Source: Stenotrophomonas sp. UBA2629
GTDB taxonomy: Bacteria; Pseudomonadota; Gammaproteobacteria; Xanthomonadales; Xanthomonadaceae
Reading direction: 5' to 3'
DNA: 64,000 nt
Assembly (NCBI GenBank): GCA_002359895.1
Contig: DEOB01000010.1
Coordinates: 194,378-258,377 of the forward strand
Of this stretch, positions 56,131 through 64,000 are shown piece by piece. The translations under genes and the position numbers were made by a program. The notes beneath the pieces are model-generated. The model made no database searches, was not told the DNA's origin, and saw only the letters and a program-made list of their open reading frames with translations. The number at the start of each line of letters is the position of its first letter. Position 1 is the first letter of the stretch.

Positions 56131-56856
56131 TCAGCCCTGCGTGGATGCAGCGGCGGCGAGCTTGGCGGCGTGCGCCAGCACCGGCTCACGCAGCAGGTCG
56201 GTGGCCTGGCCATCGACGATGTGCACGTTGCGCTGTGCGCGTGCAGCCAGCTCCGGATCATGGGTCACCATGACGATGGTGGTGCCCTGGCTGTTGATCT
56301 CTTCCAGCAGTTCCATCACACCGCGTGCCATCTGCGTGTCCAGGTTACCGGTGGGCTCATCGGCCAGCAGCAGGCGCGGGCTGCCGGCCAGGGCGCGGGC
56401 GATGGCGGCACGCTGCTGCTGACCACCGGACAACTCGGCCGGGTAGTGCTTCATGCGTGAGCCCAGGCCAACGCTGGTCAGCGCTTTTTCGATGCGCTCG
56501 CGGCGCTCGGCGGCGGGCATGCCGCGGTAACGCAGCGGCACATCGACGTTGTCGAACAGGTTGAGGTCGGGGATCAGGTTGAAGCCCTGGAAGATGAAGC
56601 CGATTTTCTGGTTGCGCAGACGCGAGCGGGCGTCATCACCCAGGTGGCTCACGTCCTGGCCATCGAGCAGGTACTGGCCGCTGGTGAAGGTTTCCAGCAG
56701 GCCGGCGATGTTGAGGAAGGTGGTCTTGCCCGAACCGGACGGACCGGTGACGGCGACAAATTCGCCCTCGCGTACGTGCAGGTCCAGCGAACGCAGCGCG
56801 TGGGTTTCAACCTGTTCGGTACGGAAGACCTTGGAGACGGATTGCATCTGGAGCAT
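56131..56856 (-). CDS. ABC transporter ATP-binding protein (MacB/LolD type)
   Basis: A 241-residue ATPase that would power the FtsX-type permeases. Walker A is GPSGSGKT (38-45), the Q-loop Gln is at about 90, the signature LSGGQQQR starts at 142, Walker B is LLLADEP (162-168) and the switch His is in VTHD (His199). The family branch is that of LolD, FtsE and MacB (PTGNLDT after Walker B). It is the only ATPase in the operon although there are eight permeases. It lies 33 bases after the membrane-fusion protein gene. Confidence 0.97.
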   Translation of the reverse strand: MLQMQSVSKVFRTEQVETHALRSLDLHVREGEFVAVTGPSGSGKTTFLNIAGLLETFTSGQYLLDGQDVSHLGDDARSRLRNQKIGFIFQGFNLIPDLNLFDNVDVPLRYRGMPAAERRERIEKALTSVGLGSRMKHYPAELSGGQQQRAAIARALAGSPRLLLADEPTGNLDTQMARGVMELLEEINSQGTTIVMVTHDPELAARAQRNVHIVDGQATDLLREPVLAHAAKLAAAASTQG

Positions 56857-56889
56857 GGGAGGTTCCTGTGCTGAAAGGGAAACGGAGGG

Positions 56890-58158
56890 TCAGTTGATGG
56901 AAACGCGTTCGTTGTCGCCGAACAGATCGGCACCGGAGACAACGATTTTTTCGCCGGGTTGCAGGCCGGACACCACTTCGACTTCGCCCAGGCTGCTCAC
57001 GCCCAGCTGCACCGGGCGGCGGGTGGCGGTGCTGCCGGTGACGACATAGGCATAGCGGCCGCCGGACTGCTCGACAAACGGGCCACGCTCAACCTTGAGT
57101 ACGTTTTTGCGGGTATCGAGCAGAATGCGCGAGCTCATGCGCTGGCTCTGGCGCAGGCCTTCGGGCTGCTTGTCGGAGAAGCGGATGCGGGCGACCACTT
57201 CGCCATTCACCACTTCCGGTGACACCGCCGAGATCTCGCCGGGGAACGGCAGGCCCGAACCGCTGGTGAGCTGTGCCGGCATGCCGATCGCCAGTTCACG
57301 GGCGAAGCTCTCCGGCACCTTGATCTCCACCTCGAAGCGCGACAGGTCCACCACGCCCAGCACGGGCGCGTTGGCAATCACCTGGGTGTGCTGGGTGGCC
57401 TGCACCTGGCCGACCTGGCCATCAAACGGCGCGCGCAGGGTGAGGGCATCCACCTGACGTTGGACTTCGTTCACCACGGCCTTCTGGCGCTCGGCCATCA
57501 GGCGCTTGTTGCGCGCATCCAACTCCGCACCGCGACTCTGCAGACTGGCGTCCTGATGGGCGTGTTGCAGTTCGATCTCGGCCTTCTTCAGTTCGTCCTG
57601 TGCCTTGGCCAGATCGACCTGCGGCACCGCGCCGCCGTCAAAGCCGCGCTGGTAGCGCTGCAGGTCGCGCTGGGCGGCAACGCGTACCAGCCCGGCCTGG
57701 TCGGACATCTTGGCACCGGTGGCACGTGCTGCCGTGGCTTCCAGCGCAGCGCGGCCGGCTTCGGCTTCCAGGCCGGCCAGGGTGGCTTGTTCCTGCGCCA
57801 GCTTGCTGCGCAGCTCCGGGCTGTCGATCACCGCCAGCTCCTGGCCCTGCTTGACCACGTCACCGGCCACCACCTTCAAGGTGACCGTGCCGGCGGAGAT
57901 GGCGTACAGCACGGGGCTGTTGGCCGCGATGACGCGGCCATCGGCAGCGATGTCGCGCACCAGATCGCCCCGGTTGATCTCGGCAATGCGCAGGCGGTCG
58001 CCATCAAACGAGCGGCTGGCACCGAGCCAGCTGCTGGCAACGTAGCCAATGCCGCCAATCACCACCACGGTGGCAACGGCGGGCCACAGCCAGCGGCGCC
58101 AGGCGGGTTGGGGGCGCTGGGTGGAAACCTGGTCCTGGGCGGAAGTGTCGCGGATCAT
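56890..58158 (-). CDS. Periplasmic adaptor (membrane-fusion protein) of MacA/HlyD type
   Basis: A 422-residue adaptor with one N-terminal membrane anchor (WLWPAVATVVVIGGIGYVA). The lipoyl-like half (RDIAADGRVIAANSPVLYAI, SAGTVTLKVVAGDVVKQGQ) comes next, then a long helical hairpin (about residues 110-245, rich in Ala, Glu and Gln), the second lipoyl half (LRAPFDGQVGQVQ) and beta domains. Such proteins link inner-membrane permeases to an outer-membrane TolC channel; no TolC gene is in the window. It is the first gene of the operon, about 25 bases after the predicted sigma-54 transcription start. Confidence 0.94.
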   Translation of the reverse strand: MIRDTSAQDQVSTQRPQPAWRRWLWPAVATVVVIGGIGYVASSWLGASRSFDGDRLRIAEINRGDLVRDIAADGRVIAANSPVLYAISAGTVTLKVVAGDVVKQGQELAVIDSPELRSKLAQEQATLAGLEAEAGRAALEATAARATGAKMSDQAGLVRVAAQRDLQRYQRGFDGGAVPQVDLAKAQDELKKAEIELQHAHQDASLQSRGAELDARNKRLMAERQKAVVNEVQRQVDALTLRAPFDGQVGQVQATQHTQVIANAPVLGVVDLSRFEVEIKVPESFARELAIGMPAQLTSGSGLPFPGEISAVSPEVVNGEVVARIRFSDKQPEGLRQSQRMSSRILLDTRKNVLKVERGPFVEQSGGRYAYVVTGSTATRRPVQLGVSSLGEVEVVSGLQPGEKIVVSGADLFGDNERVSIN

Positions 58159-58190
58159 CTGGGGCTTCGCTGCAAGGGTTGGTAATGATT

Positions 58191-58208
58191 AAGCAGGCAG
58201 CGTGCCAA
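58191..58208 (-). promoter_or_regulatory. Sigma-54 promoter of the transport operon
   Basis: On the minus strand the site reads TTGGCACGCTGCCTGCTT. GG of the -24 element (58206-58205) and GC of the -12 element (58194-58193) are 10 bases apart, the strict sigma-54 spacing, and TGGCACG matches the -24 consensus fully. The -12 element is CTGCT instead of TTGCT. It lies 33 bases before the adaptor start codon, so the first transcribed base would be near 58181. Confidence 0.85.
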
Positions 58209-58252
58209 CTTTAATGCGCTGAATTCATTGGGGATTTATCTGGCGGCGGGAG

Positions 58253-58349
58253 TGTCCGGGTGTCCGCGGACACATTTGCGGACAGTGTCCGGAGGGCGGA
58301 TGTCCGGCCCTGTCTGCTGTATGACCGGATCGCTGACTTAGAATGTCCG
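58253..58349. promoter_or_regulatory. Repeated TGTCCG half-sites, probable activator binding region
   Basis: TGTCCG or its complement occurs at 58253-58258, 58261-58266, 58267-58272, 58279-58284, 58286-58291, 58301-58306 and 58344-58349. The second and third form the perfect palindrome GTGTCCGCGGACAC (58260-58273). The cluster lies about 45-140 bases upstream of the sigma-54 -24 element, where activator sites are normally found. The last site lies close to the glmS start, so glmS could also be affected. Confidence 0.65.
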
Positions 58350-58373
58350 TTCGTAATCGCGAACGGGCGAACT

Positions 58374-60206
58374 ATGTGCGGCATTGTGGGAGCGATCGCT
58401 GATCGCGATGTGGTTCCAGTATTGATTGAAGGGCTCAAGCGGCTGGAGTACCGAGGTTACGATTCCTCGGGTATTGCCGTGTTCGAAAATGGAGGCATCC
58501 GCCGCGTGCGCCGCACCGGCCGCGTGGCAGAAATGGAAGGTGCGGCGGCTGCCGAGCAGTTCCAGTCCAGCCTGGGCATCGGCCACACCCGATGGGCCAC
58601 CCACGGCGGCGTCACCGAATCCAATGCGCACCCGCATATCAGCCAGGGCGTGGCACTGGTGCACAACGGCATCATCGAAAACCACGAAGAACAGCGCGAG
58701 AGGCTGGTCGCGCTGGGCTATGTGTTCGAGTCGCAGACCGATACCGAGGTCATCGCGCACCTCATCCATCATCACCTGCAGGCCGACCATGACGACCTGC
58801 TCGGCGCGTTGCAGCGCACGGTGAAGGAACTCACCGGTGCCTATGCGCTGGCCGTCATCAGCCGCAAGGAGCCCGAGCGCATGGTGGTCGCGCGCATGGG
58901 TTGCCCGTTGCTGGTGGGCCTGGGTGAAGGCGAGAACTTCGTCGCCTCGGACGTGTCGGCCATCCTGCAGGCCACCCGCCGGGTGATGTTCCTGGAAGAG
59001 GGCGACACCGCCGAGCTCACCCGCCAAGGCGTGCGCGTGTTCGACGAAAACAACGCCCCGGTGCAGCGCGAGCAGCGCATGTCCGACGTGTCGCTGGCTT
59101 CGCTGGAGCTGGGCCCGTACCGCCACTTCATGCAGAAGGAAATCCACGAGCAGCCGCGCGCATTGGGCGACACGCTCGAAGCGGCGATCGACGCCGGTGG
59201 TTTCCCGGCCACGCTGTTCGGCAAAAATGCCGAGGCGGTGTTGAAGGACATCGAAGGCGTGCAGATTCTGGCCTGCGGCACCAGCTACTACGCCGGCCTC
59301 ACCGCCCGCTATTGGATTGAAGCCATCGCTGGCCTGCCGTGCAGCGTGGAGATCGCCAGCGAGTACCGCTACCGCGCCGCTTATGCCAATCCCAAACATC
59401 TGATCGTCACCATTTCCCAGTCCGGCGAAACGCTGGACACGATGGAAGCGCTCAAGTACGCCAAATCACTCGGCCATCTGCACACGCTGTCCATCTGCAA
59501 CGTGCCGGAGAGCGCCATCCCGCGCGCCAGCGAACTGGTCTGCTACACGCGGGCCGGTGCTGAGATTGGTGTGGCTTCAACCAAGGCATTCACCACCCAA
59601 TTGGCGGCGTTGTTTCAGCTGACCGTGGTGTTGGGCAAGTTGCATGGCAAGGTCAGCGCCGAACAGGAAGCGGATTATCTGGAGCAGCTGCGTCACCTGC
59701 CGGGCAGCGTGCAGCATGCGCTGAACCTGGAGCCGCAGATCATCGCCTGGGCCGAGCGTTTTGCCGGCAAGTCCAACGCCTTGTTCCTGGGCCGTGGCCT
59801 GCATTACCCCATTGCTCTGGAAGGCGCGCTCAAGCTCAAGGAAATTTCGTACATCCACGCCGAGGCTTACCCGGCCGGTGAGCTCAAGCATGGCCCGCTG
59901 GCACTGGTGGATGCGGAAATGCCGGTGGTGGTCATCGCCCCCAACGACAGCCTGTTGGAGAAGGTGAAATCCAACATGCAGGAAGTGCGCGCGCGTGGTG
60001 GCGAGTTGTTTGTGTTCACCGACCAGGACAGCAACTTCAATGCGTCCGAAGGCGTGCATGTGATCCGCACCCCGCGCCATGCCGGCGTGTTGAGTGCGGT
60101 GGTGCACACCATTCCGGTGCAGCTGCTGGCCTACCACACCGCGTTGGCGCGCGGCACCGACGTGGACAAGCCGCGCAACCTCGCCAAGAGTGTCACGGTG
60201 GAGTAA
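58374..60206 (+). CDS. glmS: Glutamine-fructose-6-phosphate aminotransferase (isomerizing)
   Basis: GlmS makes glucosamine 6-phosphate, the first step to UDP-GlcNAc. At 610 residues it has the usual length. After Met removal Cys is the nucleophile ([15 protein letters not shown]). The glutaminase domain has [25 protein letters not shown] and the two isomerase (SIS) domains hold [21 protein letters not shown] and [11 protein letters not shown], ending in [11 protein letters not shown]. The start at 58374 is set by the required N-terminal Cys; the frame is open 38 codons upstream, across the regulatory repeats. No glmS ribozyme-like region was recognised. Confidence 0.98.
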   Translation: MCGIVGAIADRDVVPVLIEGLKRLEYRGYDSSGIAVFENGGIRRVRRTGRVAEMEGAAAAEQFQSSLGIGHTRWATHGGVTESNAHPHISQGVALVHNGIIENHEEQRERLVALGYVFESQTDTEVIAHLIHHHLQADHDDLLGALQRTVKELTGAYALAVISRKEPERMVVARMGCPLLVGLGEGENFVASDVSAILQATRRVMFLEEGDTAELTRQGVRVFDENNAPVQREQRMSDVSLASLELGPYRHFMQKEIHEQPRALGDTLEAAIDAGGFPATLFGKNAEAVLKDIEGVQILACGTSYYAGLTARYWIEAIAGLPCSVEIASEYRYRAAYANPKHLIVTISQSGETLDTMEALKYAKSLGHLHTLSICNVPESAIPRASELVCYTRAGAEIGVASTKAFTTQLAALFQLTVVLGKLHGKVSAEQEADYLEQLRHLPGSVQHALNLEPQIIAWAERFAGKSNALFLGRGLHYPIALEGALKLKEISYIHAEAYPAGELKHGPLALVDAEMPVVVIAPNDSLLEKVKSNMQEVRARGGELFVFTDQDSNFNASEGVHVIRTPRHAGVLSAVVHTIPVQLLAYHTALARGTDVDKPRNLAKSVTVE

Positions 60207-60267
60207 GCGGTTTAATGGTTGCGCGCCGCAGTCGTGATTGCGGCGGCAACCGTCAGTGCAATGCCTT

Positions 60268-60300
60268 TCACGCCGCCGCATTACGGGCGGCGTGATCGTT
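60268..60300 (+). terminator. Terminator-like hairpin after glmS
   Basis: TCACGCCGCC (60268-60277) and GGCGGCGTGA (60286-60295) form a perfect 10-base stem with an 8-base loop, followed by TCGTTT. It lies between glmS and a converging gene and could serve both. Confidence 0.6.
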
Positions 60301-60341
60301 TGGGCCGTCACATCAGTGGCGGCCCACCATCACTCCATTCG

Positions 60342-60659
60342 TTACTCGCAGCGCACGGCTGTAATGACGTTGGATGCATCCAGGAACACACGCAAGCGGT
60401 CCTGACGGAAGTCACGCGAAACGATGGTGGCCGGACCAATTGGATTGACCAGCCCGGCGCCGGTTTCGCTCTTCAAGCGGCGCATGTTTGCTTCATTGCC
60501 CGGTTGGCCCACTGCCCATTGCGATTGTGTGGCGTCGCAGCGGCCGTCGCCGACCGTGGTGGGGCCGGGGGTGGTCAAACAGCCACTCAGGCTGGCGGCA
60601 ACAACGACCGCAGCAGCAGGAACACAGAGTTTACGGAGAGAGGCAAAAGAGGTGCTCAT
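60342..60659 (-). CDS. Peptidase inhibitor I78-like lipoprotein
   Basis: A 105-residue small lipoprotein. The signal peptide ends in the lipobox LSGC, so the mature protein is lipid-anchored. The rest matches the I78 inhibitor pattern: GRCDATQSQWAVGQPGNEAN, then GLVNPIGPATIV, DFRQDRLRVFLDASNVITAV and the last Cys (VRCE). The two Cys of the mature domain would form a disulfide. I78 proteins can inhibit serine proteases; the target is unknown. The start at MSTSFASL is preferred to a Met 14 codons earlier. Confidence 0.85.
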   Translation of the reverse strand: MSTSFASLRKLCVPAAAVVVAASLSGCLTTPGPTTVGDGRCDATQSQWAVGQPGNEANMRRLKSETGAGLVNPIGPATIVSRDFRQDRLRVFLDASNVITAVRCE

Positions 60660-60850
60660 GCGAAGGCACTGGTTGCGGCCGGGGTTGGCTGGGCAAAGCA
60701 TAACAGCCGGTATATCTGCTGCCCGTTGGCGAGGGCTGCGGGTGTGGGTTCGGGCCGCAAAGGTCAGGGGTGTTGATGAGATGGAAGTAAGCGCTCCCTC
60801 AAGCGGCAGTTGCCTCTATATTTCGCGGTTCGTTTCATCAGGAGAAAGAC

Positions 60851-61660
60851 ATGCAGGACGCTCAATATTGGTTGGTTGAATTCTGGAATGGCTTGAGTGT
60901 GTGGAGTCTGCTGGGGGGTGCGGTGCTCGGCACCATCGCCGGCCTGCTGCTGGGTGTCGCGGTGTGGATGCTGTTGCGTCGGCTGGGCTGGTTGCAGCGT
61001 CAGCGCAGGTGGCACCATCTGTTGATTGCCAGCTACGCGCTGTTGCTGCCGCTGCTGTTTGCCTTCTCCGGCGTGCAGGTCGGCTTTGCCGCCGGCGCGC
61101 AGCGCGCCCTGTACAAGCAGATGGATCACTTTCAGCCGCATCTGCAGACTCTGCTCAGCAGCTGGCAACAGGACTTCGAGCAATCGCTGGACGATCAGGC
61201 CTTGGCTGAGCTGATGCGCAGCGATGCATCGGTGCATGAAATCACCCGCAACGTGGTGGACAGCTACCTCAAGGACAACCCGCTTCCCGGCGCGGCAATG
61301 CTGCAGGGCGATGGTTTCACCGCGCGCTGGGCATCCAAAGGCGTGGGGCACCTGCGCGCGGTACTGATGTCGCAGTGGGTGGAAGACAGCCTGGCCGACA
61401 AGTTCGCCAGCGGTAGCGGTGTAGACAAGGCGGTATTCCACCAGGCTTTCAGCATGCGCATGAACGAGCTGCTGCACACGCAAGGCGCCATTCGTCTGTT
61501 GAAGGCGCAGCTCAGCGCGATGATGCCCAGCATTTACCTGGGGCTGTTGCTGCCGGTGTTGATCGGCATGGCGTTGGTGCTGTTGGAAATAGCGCTTGCC
61601 CATTACTTTCAGTGGCGTCCGCGCAGGGATGCCCAAAGCGCCACACACGCCCAGGTGTGA
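60851..61660 (+). CDS. Hypothetical membrane protein
   Basis: A 269-residue protein I do not recognise. Three hydrophobic segments are visible: residues 18-42, 56-80 and 220-245. A large soluble part between the second and the third (about residues 85-215) has helical, charged sequence (QMDHFQPHLQTLLSSWQQDF). By the positive-inside rule (LLRRLGWLQRQRRWHH after the first helix) the soluble part is probably periplasmic. AGGAGAAAGAC precedes the ATG. A strong terminator follows. Confidence 0.78.
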   Translation: MQDAQYWLVEFWNGLSVWSLLGGAVLGTIAGLLLGVAVWMLLRRLGWLQRQRRWHHLLIASYALLLPLLFAFSGVQVGFAAGAQRALYKQMDHFQPHLQTLLSSWQQDFEQSLDDQALAELMRSDASVHEITRNVVDSYLKDNPLPGAAMLQGDGFTARWASKGVGHLRAVLMSQWVEDSLADKFASGSGVDKAVFHQAFSMRMNELLHTQGAIRLLKAQLSAMMPSIYLGLLLPVLIGMALVLLEIALAHYFQWRPRRDAQSATHAQV

Positions 61661-61680
61661 TCAGCGCGCATGATTCAAAT

Positions 61681-61706
61681 GAAGGCCCGCAGCAATGCGG
61701 GCCTTC
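61681..61706 (+). terminator. Terminator after the membrane protein gene
   Basis: An 11-base perfect stem (GAAGGCCCGCA, loop GCAA, TGCGGGCCTTC) lies 20 bases after the stop. The 3' side has TTCTGCT rather than a full T-run. Confidence 0.7.
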
Positions 61707-61851
61707 TGCTGTGCGGGTAACGCATGCTCACAAAGGGTTGCAGTGTGTGATGTCGCGCGTATTTCCAGCTCACGGTCAAGCGACAATGCGTATGCCAGCA
61801 TCCGCGTGCTGGGGCTCTTATGCACTGTCATTCCATCAAAGGGACTTATCC

Positions 61852-62916
61852 ATGAAAGCAGTTCGGCGATCCATCGTGGCCGCGTGTGCCACCGTCCTGT
61901 TCGGGGCCTTGAGCCTGCCGCAGACCGCAGATGCCTGCACCCGCTTTGTCTATCACGGAGCGGGCGATGAAGTGATCACTGGCCGCTCGATGGATTACAA
62001 GGTCGATACCGGCACACACCTGTGGACGTTCCCGCGCGGCATGAAGCGCAATGGTGAGGCCGGCCCGCAGTCGCTGGAATGGACCTCGCGCTATGGCAGC
62101 GTCATTGCCAGTGCTTACGATTTCGCCACCACCGACGGCATGAACGAGGCGGGTCTGGTTGCCAACCTGCTGTGGCTGGCCGAGTCCGAATACCCCGAGC
62201 GCAACAGTGGCAAGCCGGGCCTGAGCATCTCGGCGTGGACGCAGTACATGCTCGACAACTTTGCCAGCGTTGATGAAGCGGTGAAGGCGTTGGCCAATGA
62301 GCCGTTCACCCTGGTGACCGACTCGGCGCCCGGCGAACAGCGCATGGCGACCTTGCATCTGTCGCTGTCCGATGCCAGTGGCGACAGCGCCATCATCGAG
62401 TACATCAAGGGCAAGCAGGTCATCCATCACAGCCGCGAGTACAAGGTGATGACCAACTCGCCCATCTTCGAAGAGCAGCTGGCGCTGGAAAGCTACTGGC
62501 GGCAGATTGGCGGCACGGTGATGTTGCCGGGGACCAATCGTGCGGCGGACCGCTTCGCGCGCGCTGCGTTCTATATCGACGCCATTCCCAAATCCACCGA
62601 TCCGGTGGAATCCACCGCCAGCGTTTTCAGCGTGATCCGCAACGTGTCGGTGCCGTACGGCATCACCACGCCGGACCAGCCCAACATCTCCTCCACGCGC
62701 TGGCGCACGGTGGCTGACCAGACCCGCAAGCTGTATTACTTCGAGTCGGCGTTGACGCCCAATGTGTTCTGGGTGGACCTGAAGAAGATTGATTTCTCCG
62801 AAGGTGCGGGCAAGGTCAAGCGTCTGGATCTGGGCCAGTACCAGCGCGCCATTTACTCAGGCGAAGCCAGCGCGCAGTTCAAGGACGCAAAGCCGTTCCG
62901 CTTCCTGGGCGTGTAA
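61852..62916 (+). CDS. Choloylglycine hydrolase / penicillin V acylase family protein, exported
   Basis: A 354-residue Ntn-hydrolase of the linear amide C-N hydrolase family. The signal peptide ends TADA, directly before Cys29 of ADACTRFVYHG; cleavage there would expose the catalytic N-terminal Cys. Other family residues are visible: GRSMDYKVDTG with the catalytic Asp/Arg environment, ASAYDFATTDGMNEAGL and the late RTVADQTRKLYYF. Family members cleave penicillin V, bile salts or acyl-homoserine lactones; gram-negative ones often prefer the last. The substrate cannot be told here. The ATG at 61852 is chosen for the signal peptide. Confidence 0.92.
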   Translation: MKAVRRSIVAACATVLFGALSLPQTADACTRFVYHGAGDEVITGRSMDYKVDTGTHLWTFPRGMKRNGEAGPQSLEWTSRYGSVIASAYDFATTDGMNEAGLVANLLWLAESEYPERNSGKPGLSISAWTQYMLDNFASVDEAVKALANEPFTLVTDSAPGEQRMATLHLSLSDASGDSAIIEYIKGKQVIHHSREYKVMTNSPIFEEQLALESYWRQIGGTVMLPGTNRAADRFARAAFYIDAIPKSTDPVESTASVFSVIRNVSVPYGITTPDQPNISSTRWRTVADQTRKLYYFESALTPNVFWVDLKKIDFSEGAGKVKRLDLGQYQRAIYSGEASAQFKDAKPFRFLGV

Positions 62917-62985
62917 GCCGTTCACAGCACCCATTGCACACCTTGATGCCCGGCTCCGGCCGGGCACGTCATCCGCGGAGCTTCA

Positions 62986-63777
62986 ATGCGTACCCGATTC
63001 AAACCCAAAAACCTGCGTATTTCAGTGGCCGTGGCCTTGCTGGCAAGCTGCGGCGTGCCGTTGGCGCACGCCAACGATGCCGGCAGCAACGACAGCTGGC
63101 GCTTCCAGGCCACGCCGTATGTGTGGATGAGCGGCATGGACGGCCAGGTGCGTCCGCTGCGGCAAGCGCCCCTCATCGATGTGGATAAATCCTTCTCCGA
63201 GTTGATGGACAGCCTGGATGCAGCGGCCTTCATCACCGGCACCGCGCGCCGGGGCAACTTCGTGATGCAGGGGGATTTCACCCATGCCTCCACCTCCGAT
63301 TCAACGTCGCTGCCGATTGGCCTCGCCGCCAGGGTGAAGGTGCGGCAGACCTCGGCTACGGTCAGCGCGGGTTACGCGTGGAAATCCACCGAGCGCACCG
63401 GTATCGACCTGATGGGCGGCCTGCGTTATTGGGATATTTCTGCGGCAGTGAATGTGCCGGGCCTGGTGTCCGCGCGTTCGGAGTCGTCGTTTGTTGATCC
63501 GATTGCGGCAGTGCGTTGGCGTCAGGCGCTGGCGCCGCGTTGGAGCAGCCTGGCCTATGTGGATGTAGGCGGCTTCGGCGTGGGCTCCGATTCCACCTGG
63601 CAGGTGCTGGCATTGGCCAACTACCAAGCGAGCGACAACCTGCATCTGTCGATGGGCTACCGGCACCTGAGCGTGGATTACCGCGACAAAGGCCGTCGTC
63701 TGGATGTGGCGTTGTCCGGGCCGATGCTCGGCGTGACCTATCTGTTCGGCAAGGGCCGCAGCAGCGCGTCACTTTAA
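62986..63777 (+). CDS. Putative outer-membrane beta-barrel protein
   Basis: A 263-residue protein with a signal peptide (ISVAVALLASCGVPLAHAN). The mature sequence begins SWRFQATPYVWMSGMDGQ, a pattern of outer-membrane proteins with a short periplasmic start. It contains alternating aromatic strands (SATVSAGYAWKS, GLRYWDISAAV, LHLSMGYRHLSVDY) and ends GVTYLFGKGRSSASL. The last residue is not Phe, which is less usual for a barrel. GGAG lies before the ATG. It is 69 bases downstream of the choloylglycine-hydrolase-family gene and may be co-transcribed. Confidence 0.8.
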   Translation: MRTRFKPKNLRISVAVALLASCGVPLAHANDAGSNDSWRFQATPYVWMSGMDGQVRPLRQAPLIDVDKSFSELMDSLDAAAFITGTARRGNFVMQGDFTHASTSDSTSLPIGLAARVKVRQTSATVSAGYAWKSTERTGIDLMGGLRYWDISAAVNVPGLVSARSESSFVDPIAAVRWRQALAPRWSSLAYVDVGGFGVGSDSTWQVLALANYQASDNLHLSMGYRHLSVDYRDKGRRLDVALSGPMLGVTYLFGKGRSSASL

Positions 63778-63802
63778 AACGGCGACAACAGCCATAGCTC
63801 AG

Positions 63803-63838
63803 CGCCTCCCCATCGATGCGACAGGGAGGCGTTGTTGT
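63803..63838 (+). terminator. Terminator-like hairpin after the outer-membrane protein gene
   Basis: CGCCTCCC (63803-63810) and GGGAGGCG (63824-63831) pair over 8 bases, followed by TTGTTGT on the plus strand. It lies between two converging genes. Confidence 0.55.
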
Positions 63839-63842
63839 GGGC

Positions 63843-64000
63843 TCACTCCACCTCGTTGGGGTCGGCTTTCCAATAGCCGGTGGCGCGGATCCATTCCTTG
63901 GGCACCTGCAGGTGGCCTTCAATGAACTTGCGCATCATTCGTGCGCGGCGCGATTCGGTGGCAATCCAGTAATGGGTGTCGCCATCGGGTTGTTCAAAAT
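63843..64000 (-). CDS. Siderophore-interacting protein, C-terminal end (cut by window edge)
   Basis: The last 51 codons of a minus-strand gene. The readable part, HYWIATESRRARMMRK followed by FIEGHLQVPKEWIRATGYWK and a final PNEVE, matches the C terminus of siderophore-interacting flavoproteins (ViuB/SIP family), which reduce ferric siderophores in the cytoplasm. The ending TGYWKAD is the usual family ending. The FAD-binding start lies beyond 64000. Confidence 0.8.
   Translation of the reverse strand, partial: FEQPDGDTHYWIATESRRARMMRKFIEGHLQVPKEWIRATGYWKADPNEVE

Noticed and set aside
58260..58373. Upstream extension of the glmS frame
   Set aside because: GlmS needs Cys directly after the initiator Met, so the start must be at 58374; the extension is the regulatory repeat region.

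Overview
The window is a roughly 64-kb chromosomal segment of high G+C content with tightly packed genes. Gene content and order suggest a gammaproteobacterium of the Xanthomonadaceae, most likely Stenotrophomonas or a close relative. The supporting signs are cutA-dsbD next to a minor-pilin cassette, a pyruvate dehydrogenase E3 carrying lipoyl domains, a thiolase-like/acyl-CoA ligase cassette, and a GTAG-headed hairpin of the Stenotrophomonas SMAG type inside the atp operon. No rRNA, tRNA, CRISPR array, intact insertion sequence or prophage was seen.

Layout. 1-1155 (-): dsbD (cut by the window edge) and cutA. 1203-5701 (+): promoter, PilE-like pilin, FimT-, PilV-, PilW-like minor pilins and a giant PilX-like protein, closed by a terminator. 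5843-8116 (+): RpoH-type heat-shock promoter, groES-groEL, terminator. 8199-11654: LysR regulator, DNA alkyltransferase, glutathione S-transferase, flavin monooxygenase. 11674-17404 (-): LysR regulator above a three-gene acyl-CoA operon (ligase, thiolase-like protein, enoyl-CoA hydratase). 17850-18290 (-): trxC. 18556-19818 (+): aromatic leader peptide, attenuator and DAHP synthase. 19970-24419: small exported, membrane and nuclease proteins, a YiiX-like hydrolase, ompW and a DNA glycosylase. 24631-28849 (+): pyruvate dehydrogenase E2, an exported protein and a double-lipoyl E3. 29026-29847 (-): outer-membrane protein. 30174-37487 (+): complete atpIBEFHAGDC operon with promoter and terminator. 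37513-42065: YfhO-like and GtrA-like membrane proteins, glmU, an acetyltransferase. 42280-58208 (-): a 13-gene ABC-transport operon. 58374-63777: glmS, an I78 inhibitor-like lipoprotein, a membrane protein, a choloylglycine-hydrolase-family enzyme and an outer-membrane protein. 63843-64000 (-): the end of a siderophore-interacting protein.

The most striking system is the 15.9-kb operon at 42280-58158. One membrane-fusion protein and one MacB/LolD-like ATPase are followed by eight FtsX/MacB-type permeases in four alternating A/B pairs. A small secreted SnoaL-like protein sits before the fourth pair, and a sigma-54 response regulator and its histidine kinase end the operon. A sigma-54 promoter with repeated TGTCCG half-sites lies upstream, so the operon probably controls itself. 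The kinase has two membrane helices joined by only a few residues, like intramembrane-sensing kinases that partner FtsX-type permeases in Bce-like detoxification modules. I infer that one energy module serves several permease pairs, giving an envelope-stress or antimicrobial-peptide response system.

The second notable system is the complete transcription attenuator before the DAHP synthase gene: a leader peptide with seven consecutive aromatic codons plus mutually exclusive 1:2, 2:3 and 3:4 RNA pairings.
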